Shown here: positions 51,160 to 60,323 of the stretch, in pieces
Position numbering within the stretch: position 1 is the stretch's first letter
Layout: each line of letters opens with the position of its first letter
Assembly: GCF_011045115.1 (NCBI RefSeq)
Contig: NZ_JAAKZG010000019.1
Location: forward strand, 18,675 to 82,674
From: Mesorhizobium zhangyense
GTDB lineage: Bacteria; Pseudomonadota; Alphaproteobacteria; Rhizobiales; Rhizobiaceae
Direction of reading: 5' to 3'
DNA length: 64,000 nucleotides
Translations under genes and position numbers: made by a program
The notes under the pieces: generated by a model
The model's database searches: none
Told to the model about the DNA's origin: nothing
The model's input: only the letters and a program-made list of their open reading frames with translations

Positions 51160-52275
51160 ATGCCTGTCGAATTCATTGGTTACATCGGAAATCACAATGC
51201 CTCGGAGACTATAGCCCGCTCCGGCCCGGTCATCGACCGCAGCCATATCGCGGCAGCCGCCGCGATCCATGAGAATGGCGGCTTCGACCGGGTGCTGCTG
51301 GCGTTCCATTCGACGTCGCCGGAAAGCATTCTTGTCAGCCAGCATGTCGCAAGCCTCACCCGCCGGCTGAAGCTGATGATCGCGCATCGTCCGGGCTTTA
51401 CCGCGCCGACGCTTGCCGCGCGTCAGCTTGCCACGCTCGACCATCTGACCGATGGCCGCATCGCCGTCCACATCATCACCGGCGGCAACGACCAGGAACT
51501 TGCGCAGGACGGCGATCGGTTGACCAAGGACGAGCGCTACGCCCGCACCAACGAATATCTCGATATCGTCCGCAAGGAATGGACCAGCGAAAAGCCGTTC
51601 GACTATGACGGCAAATATTATCAGGTAGCCGGCGCATTTTCCGAAGTCAGGCCGCAGGGACCTGAAGGCGTGCCGATCTATTTCGGCGGCTCTTCGGATG
51701 CGGCAATCGCAGTCGCCGGCAGGCACGCCGACATCTATGCCTTCTGGGGCGAAACCCAGGCGCAGGCGGCCGACACCATCAATCGCATCCGTGCGGCCGC
51801 CAAGCCTTATGGCCGCTCGCCGCGTTTCAGCCTTTCGCTGCGCCCGATCCTGGCGGAAACGGAAGAAGCGGCGTGGGCCAAGGCCGAACGCATCCTGGCG
51901 CGGGCAAAGGCCCTGCGCGCCGGCGAAAGGCTCATCAACGTCAATGTCCGCGACGGCTCGCAGCGGCCGGCCAATGAAGGCTCGCGGCGCCTGCTGGACG
52001 CTGCGGCCCAAGGTTCGCGCCTCGACAAGCGGCTGTGGACGGAGATCGCCGCACTCACCGGCGCAAGCGGCAACTCGACGTCGCTGGTCGGCACGCCCGA
52101 TCAGGTCGCCGAAGCGCTGCTTGATTACTACGACCTAGGCGTCACCACCTTCCTCATTCGCGGCTTCGATCCGCTCGAGGATGCGTTCCAATACGGGCGC
52201 GATCTCATCCCTCGGGTCCGGCAACTCGTTGCCGAGCGGGACAATGCCGTGCCGCGCGTCGAAGCTGCCGAATAA
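51160..52275 (+). CDS. LLM-class flavin monooxygenase (SsuD-like alkanesulfonate monooxygenase)
   Basis: 371 residues, luciferase-like TIM barrel. MPVEFIGYIGNHNASETIAR start, FDRVLLAFHSTSPESILVSQ, LKLMIAHRPGFTAPTLAARQ, DGRIAVHIITGGNDQELAQD and GVPIYFGGSSDAAIAVAGRH are typical of SsuD and relatives, which use FMNH2 and oxygen to release sulfite from alkanesulfonates. It is 24 nt after the DszC/SfnB-like gene and followed by an SsuA-type binding protein. The exact sulfonate or sulfone is unknown. Confidence 0.88.
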   Translation: MPVEFIGYIGNHNASETIARSGPVIDRSHIAAAAAIHENGGFDRVLLAFHSTSPESILVSQHVASLTRRLKLMIAHRPGFTAPTLAARQLATLDHLTDGRIAVHIITGGNDQELAQDGDRLTKDERYARTNEYLDIVRKEWTSEKPFDYDGKYYQVAGAFSEVRPQGPEGVPIYFGGSSDAAIAVAGRHADIYAFWGETQAQAADTINRIRAAAKPYGRSPRFSLSLRPILAETEEAAWAKAERILARAKALRAGERLINVNVRDGSQRPANEGSRRLLDAAAQGSRLDKRLWTEIAALTGASGNSTSLVGTPDQVAEALLDYYDLGVTTFLIRGFDPLEDAFQYGRDLIPRVRQLVAERDNAVPRVEAAE

Positions 52276-52332
52276 CGGCGCCGTCGCCATCCGCCCTGCG
52301 AATTCCTCGACAACACCGACCGGAGAACGAAG

Positions 52333-53403
52333 ATGAACTGGATCGCAAAGAAATCCCTTTTGACAGAAAGTGCTTCCCTCATTGGCGGACTGGATCGCCG
52401 CGCCTTCCTGAAGACCGCCGGCGCGCTCGGGCTTGCTGCCCCGCTCGGCGCATTCTCCGTCGGCAATCTCGCGGCTCAGACGGCTGCCGCACCTGTTGGC
52501 GAACTGAAGAAGATCAAATTCGCCACCAACGCCTCGGCGATCTGCCTCGCGCCGGTCTTCGTGGCGATCGAGCAGGGCATCTTCAAGAAGTATGGCCTCG
52601 ATGTCGAACTGGTCAATTTCGGTGCCTCGACCGAAGCGCTGCTGGAGGCCATTGCCACCGGCAAGGCCGATGGCGGCGTCGGCATGGCGTTGCGCTGGCT
52701 GAAGGCGCTTGAACAGGGTTTCGATGTCAAGATCACAGCCGGCACGCATGGCGGCTGCTCGCGCCTCGTGGCGCTGAAATCGGCCGGCATCACCGATCTT
52801 AAGCAGCTTAAGGGCAAGACGATCGGCATTTCCGACCTCGCCAGCCCAGGCAAGAATTTCTTCTCGATCCTGCTGCACAAGGAGGGGCTGGACCCGATCG
52901 CCGATGTCGAATGGCGTCAGTATCCCGGCGAGCTTCTGCAACTGGCCGCCGAGAAGGGCGAAATCGATGCCATCGCCGACGGCGATCCCAAGGCCTATTT
53001 CTGGCTACAGGATCCGAAATACACGCAGATTGCCTCCAACCTCGATCACGGTTTTGAGAACCGCGTCTGCTGCATCGTCGGCCTGCGCGGCAGCCTGATC
53101 CGCGACGACCTGCCGACTGCCTCGGCGCTCACCCGCGCGCTTCTGGAGGCGCAGGATCTCACCGTCGCCAAGCCCGAGCTTGCGGCAAAGGCCTTCCTGC
53201 CGAATGCACCGAAGGACAAGACCGTCGAGCAACTGGTCGGCGTGCTGCTCGACCAGACTCACGGCCACAACCCGACGGGGGCTGATCTGCGCCAGGAAAT
53301 CGCGCTCTACGCCCAGGAACTGCGCGACGTGCAGGTGTTCAAGCAGTCCACCGACCCGCAGCAATTCGCCGATCGCGTCTATGCCGACGTGCTGACCGCA
53401 TAA
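52333..53403 (+). CDS. ABC transporter substrate-binding protein, SsuA/TauA type, Tat-exported
   Basis: 356 residues. The N-terminus contains a twin-arginine motif, GLDRRAFLKTAGALGLAAPL, so it is probably exported folded. The mature part matches the NMT1/SsuA fold: IKFATNASAICLAPVFVAIE, QGIFKKYGLDVELVNFGAST, AIATGKADGGVGMAL, LKGKTIGISDLASPGKNFFS. It delivers the organosulfur ligand to the permease encoded next. A transporter directly after two sulfur-type monooxygenases suggests it imports their substrate. Confidence 0.88.
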   Translation: MNWIAKKSLLTESASLIGGLDRRAFLKTAGALGLAAPLGAFSVGNLAAQTAAAPVGELKKIKFATNASAICLAPVFVAIEQGIFKKYGLDVELVNFGASTEALLEAIATGKADGGVGMALRWLKALEQGFDVKITAGTHGGCSRLVALKSAGITDLKQLKGKTIGISDLASPGKNFFSILLHKEGLDPIADVEWRQYPGELLQLAAEKGEIDAIADGDPKAYFWLQDPKYTQIASNLDHGFENRVCCIVGLRGSLIRDDLPTASALTRALLEAQDLTVAKPELAAKAFLPNAPKDKTVEQLVGVLLDQTHGHNPTGADLRQEIALYAQELRDVQVFKQSTDPQQFADRVYADVLTA

Positions 53404-53415
53404 GGAGCTGCTGCG

Positions 53416-54429
53416 ATGACATCGATCGATCCGGCATTTTCCGAGCGCGCCCAAGCTCCAGTTCAGGAAGCCAATCAAGCAAGGGCCGGCATATGGCTTG
53501 TCGGATTGGCGGCGACGGCTAGCTGGATCGGCGTTGCCGCGCTGATCGAGCTGTGGCCCGAGATCATTCCGCAGCCATACGGACGCGAACTGGCTATCAT
53601 CGCACTCGCGATCGCCCTAGCGGTGGCGGTCGTCGCGGCCACGGGCAAGCTGCTTGGCCCGGTCGCCGGCACGGTGCGCTACTACGGACCATGGTTCATC
53701 GCGGCGGCCGTACTGATGGCCGCTTGGGAAGTGGTCACGGCAAAGACGGGCTGGCTGCCGGTGCCGTTCTTCTCTTCGCCGCAGAGCATTCTCGAAGTCT
53801 TCTTCGACGATTGGGCGCGGCTTGCCGAGAGCGTCTATCATTCGGTGTTGTTGCTGGCGAAGGGCTATTTCTTCGGCGCGCTTGCCGGCTTCCTGACAGG
53901 CGTCACCATCGGCTGGTCGCGGGCGGCGAGCTATTGGGTCCATCCGGTGCTCCGGCTGATCGGGCCGCTGCCGGCGACCGCCTGGTTGCCGCTCGCCTTC
54001 TTCCTCTTTCCGACCAGTGGCTCGGCCAGTGTCTTCCTGATCGCGCTTGCCACAGCCTTCCCGGTGACGATCCTCACCTGGTCCGGCATCGCCAGCGTCA
54101 ACCGCGATTACTACGACATCGCCCGCACGCTTGGGGCAAAGCCGTCCTTCCTGATCCTGAAGGTTGCGATCCCTGCTGCGTTGCCGCACGTCTTCGTCGG
54201 CCTGTTCATGGGCCTCGGCACCTCTTTTGCCGTGCTTGTCATCGCCGAAATGCTCGGCGTGAAGGCCGGGCTTGGCTGGTATCTGCAATGGGCGCAGGGC
54301 TGGGCCGCCTACGCCAACATGTATGCGGCACTGCTGGTGATGGCGCTGATGTGTTCCGGGCTGATCACCATTCTCTTCAGAGTACGCGACTGGTCGCTGT
54401 CGTGGCAGAAAGGACTTGTCAGATGGTAG
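53416..54429 (+). CDS. ABC transporter permease, SsuC/TauC type
   Basis: 337 residues with about seven to eight membrane helices; two near the N-terminus (about 22-42, 53-75) precede the standard six. The cytoplasmic loop RDYYDIARTLGAKPSFLILK, then VAIPAALPHVFVGL is the ATPase contact of NitT/TauT-type permeases. AAGGAG lies 7-8 nt upstream of the ATG. The last codons overlap the ATPase gene by 7 nt. Forms the membrane channel of the first organosulfur importer. Confidence 0.9.
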   Translation: MTSIDPAFSERAQAPVQEANQARAGIWLVGLAATASWIGVAALIELWPEIIPQPYGRELAIIALAIALAVAVVAATGKLLGPVAGTVRYYGPWFIAAAVLMAAWEVVTAKTGWLPVPFFSSPQSILEVFFDDWARLAESVYHSVLLLAKGYFFGALAGFLTGVTIGWSRAASYWVHPVLRLIGPLPATAWLPLAFFLFPTSGSASVFLIALATAFPVTILTWSGIASVNRDYYDIARTLGAKPSFLILKVAIPAALPHVFVGLFMGLGTSFAVLVIAEMLGVKAGLGWYLQWAQGWAAYANMYAALLVMALMCSGLITILFRVRDWSLSWQKGLVRW

Positions 54430-55220
54430 CGCTGACGGTGGAAGCGCCGGCTGCCTATGTCGCAGCCGGCCAGAGGATCGACATCGAGAAAGTATCGCAT
54501 CAGTTCGAGCTGGAGGGTGAACCGCTCCCCGTTCTCGATGAGGTCGGCTTCTCCGTCGAGCCGGGATCTTTCGTGGCGCTCCTTGGCCCTTCGGGCTGCG
54601 GCAAGTCCACGCTGCTCCGGCTACTTGCGGGGCTCGATCATCCGACCGAAGGCGCGCTCAAGGTCGACGGTACGGTCGTCGGCGATCCCGATCCGTCCCG
54701 CATCCTTGTCTTCCAGGACCCGACGCTGTTTCCCTGGCGGACGGTGTGGGACAATGTGGCGCTCGGCCTCGAAGCGCAGGGCATCCTGAAAAGCTCGCGC
54801 CACCGTGTCGACAAGGCCATTGAACTGGTGGGGCTTGGCGGTTTCGACAAGGCCTACCCGCACCAGCTTTCCGGCGGCATGGCGCAGCGCGTCGCGCTTG
54901 CCCGCGCACTGGTCAACGAGCCGCGCCTGCTGCTGCTCGACGAACCGCTCGGCAAGCTCGATTCGCTCACCCGCCTGACCATGCAGACCGAACTGGTGAA
55001 GCTGTGGCAGGAAGCCGGGCTGACTGCGGTTCTGGTCACCCATGATGTCGAGGAAGCGCTGTTCCTCACCCAGCGTGTGCTGATTTTCGGGCCACGTCCG
55101 GCCCGCATCGTCGCGGACATAACGGTCGATCTTCCCTATCCGCGCCATCGGGGTGACCCCCGCCTGGCCGAACTGCGCCGCGAAGCGCTTGGCCATCTCG
55201 GCCTTGCCGCGACGTGGTGA
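54423..55220 (+). CDS. ABC transporter ATP-binding protein, SsuB/TauB type
   Basis: 265 residues. Walker [19 protein letters not shown]-loop VFQDPTLFPWRTVWDNVALG, signature LSGGMAQRVALARALVNEPR, Walker B LLLLDEPLGKLDSLTR and switch VLVTHDVEEALFLTQRVLIF are intact, and the short length without a regulatory domain fits SsuB/TauB. It overlaps the permease gene by 7 nt. YcnI follows after 21 nt on the same strand. Confidence 0.92.
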   Translation: MVALTVEAPAAYVAAGQRIDIEKVSHQFELEGEPLPVLDEVGFSVEPGSFVALLGPSGCGKSTLLRLLAGLDHPTEGALKVDGTVVGDPDPSRILVFQDPTLFPWRTVWDNVALGLEAQGILKSSRHRVDKAIELVGLGGFDKAYPHQLSGGMAQRVALARALVNEPRLLLLDEPLGKLDSLTRLTMQTELVKLWQEAGLTAVLVTHDVEEALFLTQRVLIFGPRPARIVADITVDLPYPRHRGDPRLAELRREALGHLGLAATW

Positions 55221-55241
55221 TCCCCAATTTCCGGAGCTGAC

Positions 55242-55787
55242 ATGACACCGAAACCCAAACTCCTGCTGGGCGCGATGCTTGGCCTATCAACCCTGATGGC
55301 CTGGCCGGCAAGTGCCCATGTCACCTTCGAGAACAAGGAGGTGAAGGCAGGCGGTACCGTAAAGTTCGTGCTGCGCATCCCGCATGGCTGCGCCGGCTCG
55401 CCGACGACCGCCGTGCGTGTCTCCATACCGGAGGAGCTGACCGAGGTCAGGCCGCAACCCAAGCCCGGCTGGACGCTCGACATCAACAAGGTCGAAGCGC
55501 AGGGCGACGGTGCACCTGCGGCCGGACACGCATCGCACGGCGAGGACGAAGAGGCGTTGATCAAGGAGATTTCCTGGAGCGGCGGCAGGCTCGAAGCCGC
55601 GCACTATGATGAGTTCGCCTTCCGGGCAAAGGTCTCGGCTGACGTTGAACAAGACAAGCTCTTCGTGCCGATCGTCCAGCAATGCGAGACGGGCGTCGAG
55701 CGCTGGATCGAGATTCCGCCGGCTGGCGGTTCTTCGGACGCGCTCAAGTTTCCAGCGCCTTCGGTGAAGGTCTCGCCCGGATCGTGA
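55242..55787 (+). CDS. YcnI family copper-binding protein
   Basis: 181 residues. The signal peptide (about 1-25) ends so that the mature protein begins with His: SA-HVTFENKEVKAGGTVKFV, the copper-binding N-terminus of YcnI (DUF1775). LRIPHGCAGSPTTAVRVSIP, RPQPKPGWTLDINK and FVPIVQQCETGVERWIEIPP match the family, and the central insertion GHASHGEDEEA adds possible metal ligands. Periplasmic copper handling is expected. Its stop overlaps the GTG start of the CopC-CopD gene (GTGA), a common pairing. Confidence 0.85.
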   Translation: MTPKPKLLLGAMLGLSTLMAWPASAHVTFENKEVKAGGTVKFVLRIPHGCAGSPTTAVRVSIPEELTEVRPQPKPGWTLDINKVEAQGDGAPAAGHASHGEDEEALIKEISWSGGRLEAAHYDEFAFRAKVSADVEQDKLFVPIVQQCETGVERWIEIPPAGGSSDALKFPAPSVKVSPGS

Positions 55788-57412
55788 AGCGGCTTGGCCT
55801 GCTGTGGGTTCGGCTGGCGGCAGCGCTTTTCGCTGTCGCCATTTCCTTGACAGGCGCTCTCGCTCCCGCGCTGGCGCATGCGCAGCTTGTCACCGCCGAT
55901 CCTGTTGACGGCGCGGTGCTGGCGGAAGCGCCGAAGCACCTGACGCTGACTTTTTCCGAGCCGGTCCGGCCGCTGGTCGCGCGGCTCATCCATCCCGATG
56001 GCCGCACCCAGATACTCGCTGACATCGGCGAAAAGGGCGCCGCCATCGTGCTTGCCCTGCCGGGCGGCCTCGAACAGGGAACGCATATCCTGTCGTGGCG
56101 GGTGGCGTCGTCGGACGGGCATCCGATCGGCGGCGGCCTGCTCTTTTCGATCGGCGCGCCGAGTGCTGCCGCTCCGGCCGATGTTGCGCAATCCGACCTG
56201 CCGGTTCGGATCGGACTCTGGACAGCGCGGCTTTTGCTGCTGGCCGGACTGGTCTTCGGGGTCGGTGGCGTTACCGCCTTGTCATGGCTGAGTGGCACGG
56301 AGCCGATGCCGGGCAGGCGTTTTGTGACGCTGGCGCTGCTGGTCGGGCTCTGTGCTGCACCCGGAATGATTGCCTTTCAGGGCCTAGACGCCTTGGCGGA
56401 ACCTCTGCCGGGCATCCTGAAGCCGGAGATCTGGCAGGCCGGACTGTGGGCAACGAGCTACGGCATGGCTACCCTTGTCGCCGCTGCCGCGATCATCCTT
56501 GCCTATGGCGCGGTACAATCGGCACACCGGTCAGCGTTCGGACGCGTGCTTGCCATTGTCGCGCTGGTGCTGCTCGGCGCGGCCGTTGCCGCCAGCGGCC
56601 ATGCCTCCGCCGCGCCGCCGCGCTGGCTGACTATGCCGGCAGTCTTTTTCCACGCGGTCGCGGTCGCACTTTGGCTGGGCGCGCTCGTGCCGCTCGGCCT
56701 TGTCCTCGCGCGCCGCGATGCTGCGGTTGCGCTAAAGCGGTTTTCCGCCGCTATCCCGGCTGTCATTGCCGTGCTGCTTGTCAGCGGCGGTATTATCGCG
56801 GTCGTGCAGGTCAGAACCATCGGCGCGCTGTGGCAGACCGATTACGGTCTGGTCCTGCTGGTGAAACTCGCGCTCGTCGCCGGCATGTTGCTGCTCGCCC
56901 TGTTCAACCGCTACACACTTACGGCACCCGCAGCCGCGGGGGATGCGTATGCAGCCCTACGGCTGCGGCGCAGCATCACTGCCGAGATCGTGCTCGGAAC
57001 CGCGGTTCTTGCCGTCCTCGGCCTGTGGCGCTTCACGCCGCCGCCGCGCTCGATTGCCGAAAATCCGGCACTTTATGAAACGCAGGAAGTCCGCGCGGCG
57101 AAAGACGGTGTCACCGCGTTGCTGACGATCCGCCCGCCCATCGTTGGCCCCGTCCGCGTCGAGGTCGGCGATCTCCTGCTCGACGGCAAGCCGTTCGAGC
57201 CGATGAGTGTGAATGTCGAACTGGACAAGCCGTCCTACGGCATCGGCCCCTTCGCCCACGAGGCGCGCCGCACCACTTCCAGTGTGTTCCATGCCGATGG
57301 TTTCGTGCTGCCTCTGGATGGTTTCTGGATCGTGCGGGTGACCGTTCTGGTCTCGGATTTTCGCTCGGTGACGCTGATGGATGTCTTCGATGTCCGCAAG
57401 GCGTCGCGATAG
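55784..57412 (+). CDS. CopC-CopD fusion protein (copper resistance/uptake)
   Basis: 542 residues from a GTG overlapping the ycnI stop. Signal peptide to about residue 27 (LA-HAQL); the mature protein starts with His as in CopC. The CopC domain about 28-120 has LTLTFSEPVRPLVARLIHPD and LSWRVASSDGHPIGGGLLFS with the copper-binding His. Residues about 145-430 have about eight membrane helices and match CopD (FFHAVAVALWLGALVPLGLV, SGGIIAVVQVRTIGALWQTD). About 100 periplasmic residues follow. Such fusions move copper across the inner membrane. Their place between two sulfur transporters is unusual. Confidence 0.88.
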   Translation: MKRLGLLWVRLAAALFAVAISLTGALAPALAHAQLVTADPVDGAVLAEAPKHLTLTFSEPVRPLVARLIHPDGRTQILADIGEKGAAIVLALPGGLEQGTHILSWRVASSDGHPIGGGLLFSIGAPSAAAPADVAQSDLPVRIGLWTARLLLLAGLVFGVGGVTALSWLSGTEPMPGRRFVTLALLVGLCAAPGMIAFQGLDALAEPLPGILKPEIWQAGLWATSYGMATLVAAAAIILAYGAVQSAHRSAFGRVLAIVALVLLGAAVAASGHASAAPPRWLTMPAVFFHAVAVALWLGALVPLGLVLARRDAAVALKRFSAAIPAVIAVLLVSGGIIAVVQVRTIGALWQTDYGLVLLVKLALVAGMLLLALFNRYTLTAPAAAGDAYAALRLRRSITAEIVLGTAVLAVLGLWRFTPPPRSIAENPALYETQEVRAAKDGVTALLTIRPPIVGPVRVEVGDLLLDGKPFEPMSVNVELDKPSYGIGPFAHEARRTTSSVFHADGFVLPLDGFWIVRVTVLVSDFRSVTLMDVFDVRKASR

Positions 57413-57514
57413 GCCGCGCCACCAATTCCGCGCGTTGAACAACATGCCCGGCATCGAGACGGAAAGAAGAATTCGAACCTCCGATAGGCGCAAAGTTCAG
57501 TACGCCATGCCTAG

Positions 57515-57531
57515 TCTACTAATTTTGTAGA
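57515..57531. promoter_or_regulatory. 17-bp dyad upstream of the second sulfonate transporter, shared operator
   Basis: TCTACTAATTTTGTAGA. It differs from the 49255 element in one arm base and in the spacer, and ends 87 nt before the ATG at 57619. Position and sequence suggest the same regulator. Confidence 0.62.
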
Positions 57532-57618
57532 AATTAGCCTGATGACGTTCACTCGCAGATGAAGCGGCCCGAAAGCCCTGTCACGGAATCAACAAGTCAA
57601 CGTTCAGAGAGCCCCGTC

Positions 57619-58596
57619 ATGACAACCATTTTCCGCCGTCTCTTCAATTTCGCATTGGGTGGTCTTGCGGCTGCATCGCTGCTTGGCGCAGCGACCGCGA
57701 GCTTCGCCGCGGAGGATCTGAGCAAGGTCGTGCTGCGTGTCGGTGACCAGACGGGCGCCACGCGCGCCAAGCTGGAAGCGGCCGGGCTTTTGAAGGATGT
57801 GCCCTATCAGATCGAATGGTCGGTTTACCCCGCCGCCGTCAACCTGCACGAGGCATTGAAAGCGGATGCCGTCGATATCGGCCAGGCCGCGGATTCTCCT
57901 ACGGTCAGCGCCATTGCTGGCGGCTCCAGGATCAAGGTCGTGGCGAACTTCTCCAATGGCGGCCTCGGCAGTTCGCTGATCGTGCCGGCAGACAGCCCGA
58001 TCAAGACCATCCAGGATCTGAAGGGCAAGACCCTTTCGCCGACCACGCGCGGCAGCGTCGCACACTACCTCACGCTCGGCGTGCTGAAGAAGGCCGGCCT
58101 CACCGCCAATGATGTCAAGCTCGCCTTCCTGACCCCTGCGGACGCAAGTGCTGCCTTCCAATCCGGCAGCATCGATGCGTGGGGAACCTGGGGCGTCTAT
58201 CTGGCCCGCTCTATCGGGACGCTCAAGGCGACGGAACTGATCGACGGCGTCGGCATCAACACCGGCAACTTTGTCCTGAGCGCCACCGACAGCGCGCTTG
58301 CCAACCCCGGCAAGGTTGCGGCGATCGCCGATTTCGTTGCACGGGTCGATCGCGGTTACGACTGGTCCCGTGAAAACAAGGACGCTTATGTCGACTTCTA
58401 CGCCGGTTTTGCCAAGCAGGACCGCGAAACTGTCGACCTCATCTATCCGGCAGAGGCCGGCTACAAGCGCCAGCCGATAGACGATGCCTTCGTCGCATCC
58501 CTGCAGAACGTCTTCGAGACCTGGAAGGAAGCCGGCGTGCTCACCGGCTCGCTCAATCTGGGAGACTATGTCTATCGCGATCTGGCGACCAACTGA
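57619..58596 (+). CDS. Sulfonate ABC transporter substrate-binding protein (SsuA type)
   Basis: 325 residues from the ATG at 57619, which gives a signal peptide (about 1-31, SFA-AEDL); an ATG at 57559 adds 20 polar residues and is less likely. The body matches SsuA: KVVLRVGDQTGATRAKLEAA, YQIEWSVYPAAVNLHEALKA, AVDIGQAADSPTVSAIAGGS, GSSLIVPADSPIKTIQDLKG, and FQSGSIDAWGTWGVYLARSI. It is first in the second transporter operon and differs clearly from the Tat-exported protein encoded at 52333, so the two systems probably take different sulfur compounds. Confidence 0.88.
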   Translation: MTTIFRRLFNFALGGLAAASLLGAATASFAAEDLSKVVLRVGDQTGATRAKLEAAGLLKDVPYQIEWSVYPAAVNLHEALKADAVDIGQAADSPTVSAIAGGSRIKVVANFSNGGLGSSLIVPADSPIKTIQDLKGKTLSPTTRGSVAHYLTLGVLKKAGLTANDVKLAFLTPADASAAFQSGSIDAWGTWGVYLARSIGTLKATELIDGVGINTGNFVLSATDSALANPGKVAAIADFVARVDRGYDWSRENKDAYVDFYAGFAKQDRETVDLIYPAEAGYKRQPIDDAFVASLQNVFETWKEAGVLTGSLNLGDYVYRDLATN

Positions 58597-58614
58597 CGAC
58601 TCGGGGGAACACCG

Positions 58615-59505
58615 ATGAGTTCGATCGAAACCGTAGCCTCGATCCCGCTGCCATTGCGTGGTCGAGGCAAGACTGCATCGGCAGCGCCTTGCTCTGGCGG
58701 GCCGGCCCTTCAGAGGATAACGCCGGTCTCGTCTGCCGGCCACGGCATCCCGCGCTGGGCGAGGCGCCTGTCGGGGCCACTCCTGCTCGTGGCTGCATGG
58801 CATCTCGCATCGATCACCGGTGTGCTGCCGGGCGAAGTACTGGCCGGTCCCTCCACGGTGCTGTCGAGCGCGGCCAAGCTGATCGCGACGGGCGAATTGC
58901 AGGAAGCAATGCTGGTCTCGCTCCGGCGCGCTTTGACCGGTCTCGCTATCGGCGGCAGCATCGGTATCACGCTCGCGATTGTGGCCGGCCTGTTCCGCCT
59001 GGGCGAGGATCTTGTCGACGCGCCGATGCAGATGATGCGTACGGTGCCTAATGTCGCGCTGATTCCGCTTCTGATCATCTGGTTCGGCATCGGTGAAGCG
59101 CCCAAGATAGCGCTGATCGCGCTTGGCACGGCATTCCCGCTCTATCTCAATGTCTATGCCGGCATCCGCAATGTCGATTCGACGCTGGTCGAGGCCGGGC
59201 GTACGCTCGGCCTGTCGCGTGCAGCGATGATCCGCCACGTCGTCCTGCCCGGTGCGTTGCCGAGCGCCCTTGTCGGCCTCCGCTATTCGCTCGGCATTGC
59301 CTGGCTGGCGCTGGTGTTCGGCGAGCAGATCAACGCCACGGCCGGCATCGGCTATCTCATGGCCAATGCTCGCGAGTTCTTCCAGACCGATGTGATCGTC
59401 GTCTGCCTTGTCGTCTACGCATTTCTCGGCCTCGCCGTGGATTTCACGGTGCGCACCCTCGAAAGGATTTTCCTGGCATGGCGACCAGCGTTCAGCGGAG
59501 CTTGA
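58615..59505 (+). CDS. Sulfonate ABC transporter permease (SsuC type)
   Basis: 296 residues, about six membrane helices after a polar N-terminus of about 45 residues. Diagnostic segments: MQMMRTVPNVALIPLLIIWF, GIGEAPKIALIALGTAFPLY, the EAA-type loop VDSTLVEAGRTLGLSRAAMI with VLPGALPSALVGLRYSLGIA, and GIGYLMANAREFFQTDVIVV. GGGGGAA precedes the ATG. The gene overlaps the ATPase gene by 28 nt. Membrane part of the second importer. Confidence 0.92.
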   Translation: MSSIETVASIPLPLRGRGKTASAAPCSGGPALQRITPVSSAGHGIPRWARRLSGPLLLVAAWHLASITGVLPGEVLAGPSTVLSSAAKLIATGELQEAMLVSLRRALTGLAIGGSIGITLAIVAGLFRLGEDLVDAPMQMMRTVPNVALIPLLIIWFGIGEAPKIALIALGTAFPLYLNVYAGIRNVDSTLVEAGRTLGLSRAAMIRHVVLPGALPSALVGLRYSLGIAWLALVFGEQINATAGIGYLMANAREFFQTDVIVVCLVVYAFLGLAVDFTVRTLERIFLAWRPAFSGA

Positions 59506-60269
59506 AGATCGTCGTCCCGGAAGCGCCGCCGCGCCCTTCCGGCCGATCCGGGGTAACTACGCCTGCGGTGCGGGTGCGCGGCCTGTCACGGCGCTTCGGT
59601 GATCGGGAGGTGCTGAAGGATCTCGACGTTGATATCGCACCGGGCGAGTTCGTGGCGCTTCTGGGCGCGAGCGGCTGCGGCAAGAGCACGTTGCTACGCA
59701 TACTGGCCGATCTCGATCGCGAGATCGAAGGCGATGTCGAGGTGCCGGTGCGCCGCGCCGTCGCTTTCCAGGCACCGCGCCTGATGCCGTGGAAGACGGT
59801 CTGGCGCAATGTCGTGCTCGGCCTTCCGGGGCGGCCGGATCGTGCAAGGGCGTTTGCCGCCTTGGAAGAAGTCGGCATCAGCCACCGCGCCGACCAATGG
59901 CCCAAGGTGCTGTCCGGCGGCGAGGCGCAGCGCACGTCGCTGGCGCGGGCTCTGGTACGGGAGCCCGACCTGCTGCTGCTCGACGAGCCGTTCGCCGCAC
60001 TCGACGCACTGACACGCATCAAGGCGCAGGATCTCGTCGGCGAGCTGTGGCAGCGGCATGGCTGCGCCATACTGCTCGTCACGCATGATGTCGAAGAGGC
60101 CGTGCTTCTCGCCGATCGCGTGCTGGTCATGAAGGACGGCGTCATCGCACATGAGGAGCGGATCGACCTGCCGCGCCCGCGCGACGTCGCCGATCCCGAT
60201 TTCGCCAGGATACGCGGCACGCTGCTCGATTGGCTCGGTGTCCGCCACGGCAAACAGCACGATGCGTGA
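59478..60269 (+). CDS. Sulfonate ABC transporter ATP-binding protein (SsuB type)
   Basis: 263 residues. Walker [19 protein letters not shown]-loop AFQAPRLMPWKTVWRNVVLG, signature LSGGEAQRTSLARALVREPD, Walker B LLLLDEPFAALDALTR and LLVTHDVEEAVLLADRVLVM are complete. The first about 28 residues are a poorly conserved extension lying within the 28-nt overlap with the permease gene and just after it. The FAD oxidoreductase gene follows after 54 nt. Confidence 0.92.
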   Translation: MATSVQRSLKIVVPEAPPRPSGRSGVTTPAVRVRGLSRRFGDREVLKDLDVDIAPGEFVALLGASGCGKSTLLRILADLDREIEGDVEVPVRRAVAFQAPRLMPWKTVWRNVVLGLPGRPDRARAFAALEEVGISHRADQWPKVLSGGEAQRTSLARALVREPDLLLLDEPFAALDALTRIKAQDLVGELWQRHGCAILLVTHDVEEAVLLADRVLVMKDGVIAHEERIDLPRPRDVADPDFARIRGTLLDWLGVRHGKQHDA

Positions 60270-60323
60270 TCCCTGCTGCATGAGACAGACGCTGCAATCC
60301 GGTAGTCGAGGATAGTTGTCGCG

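Noticed and set aside
53553..55220. Apparent permease-ATPase fusion in one long frame
   Set aside because: The front half is an off-frame reading of the permease gene at 53416. The real ATPase starts at 54423 with its own ATG overlapping the permease stop.
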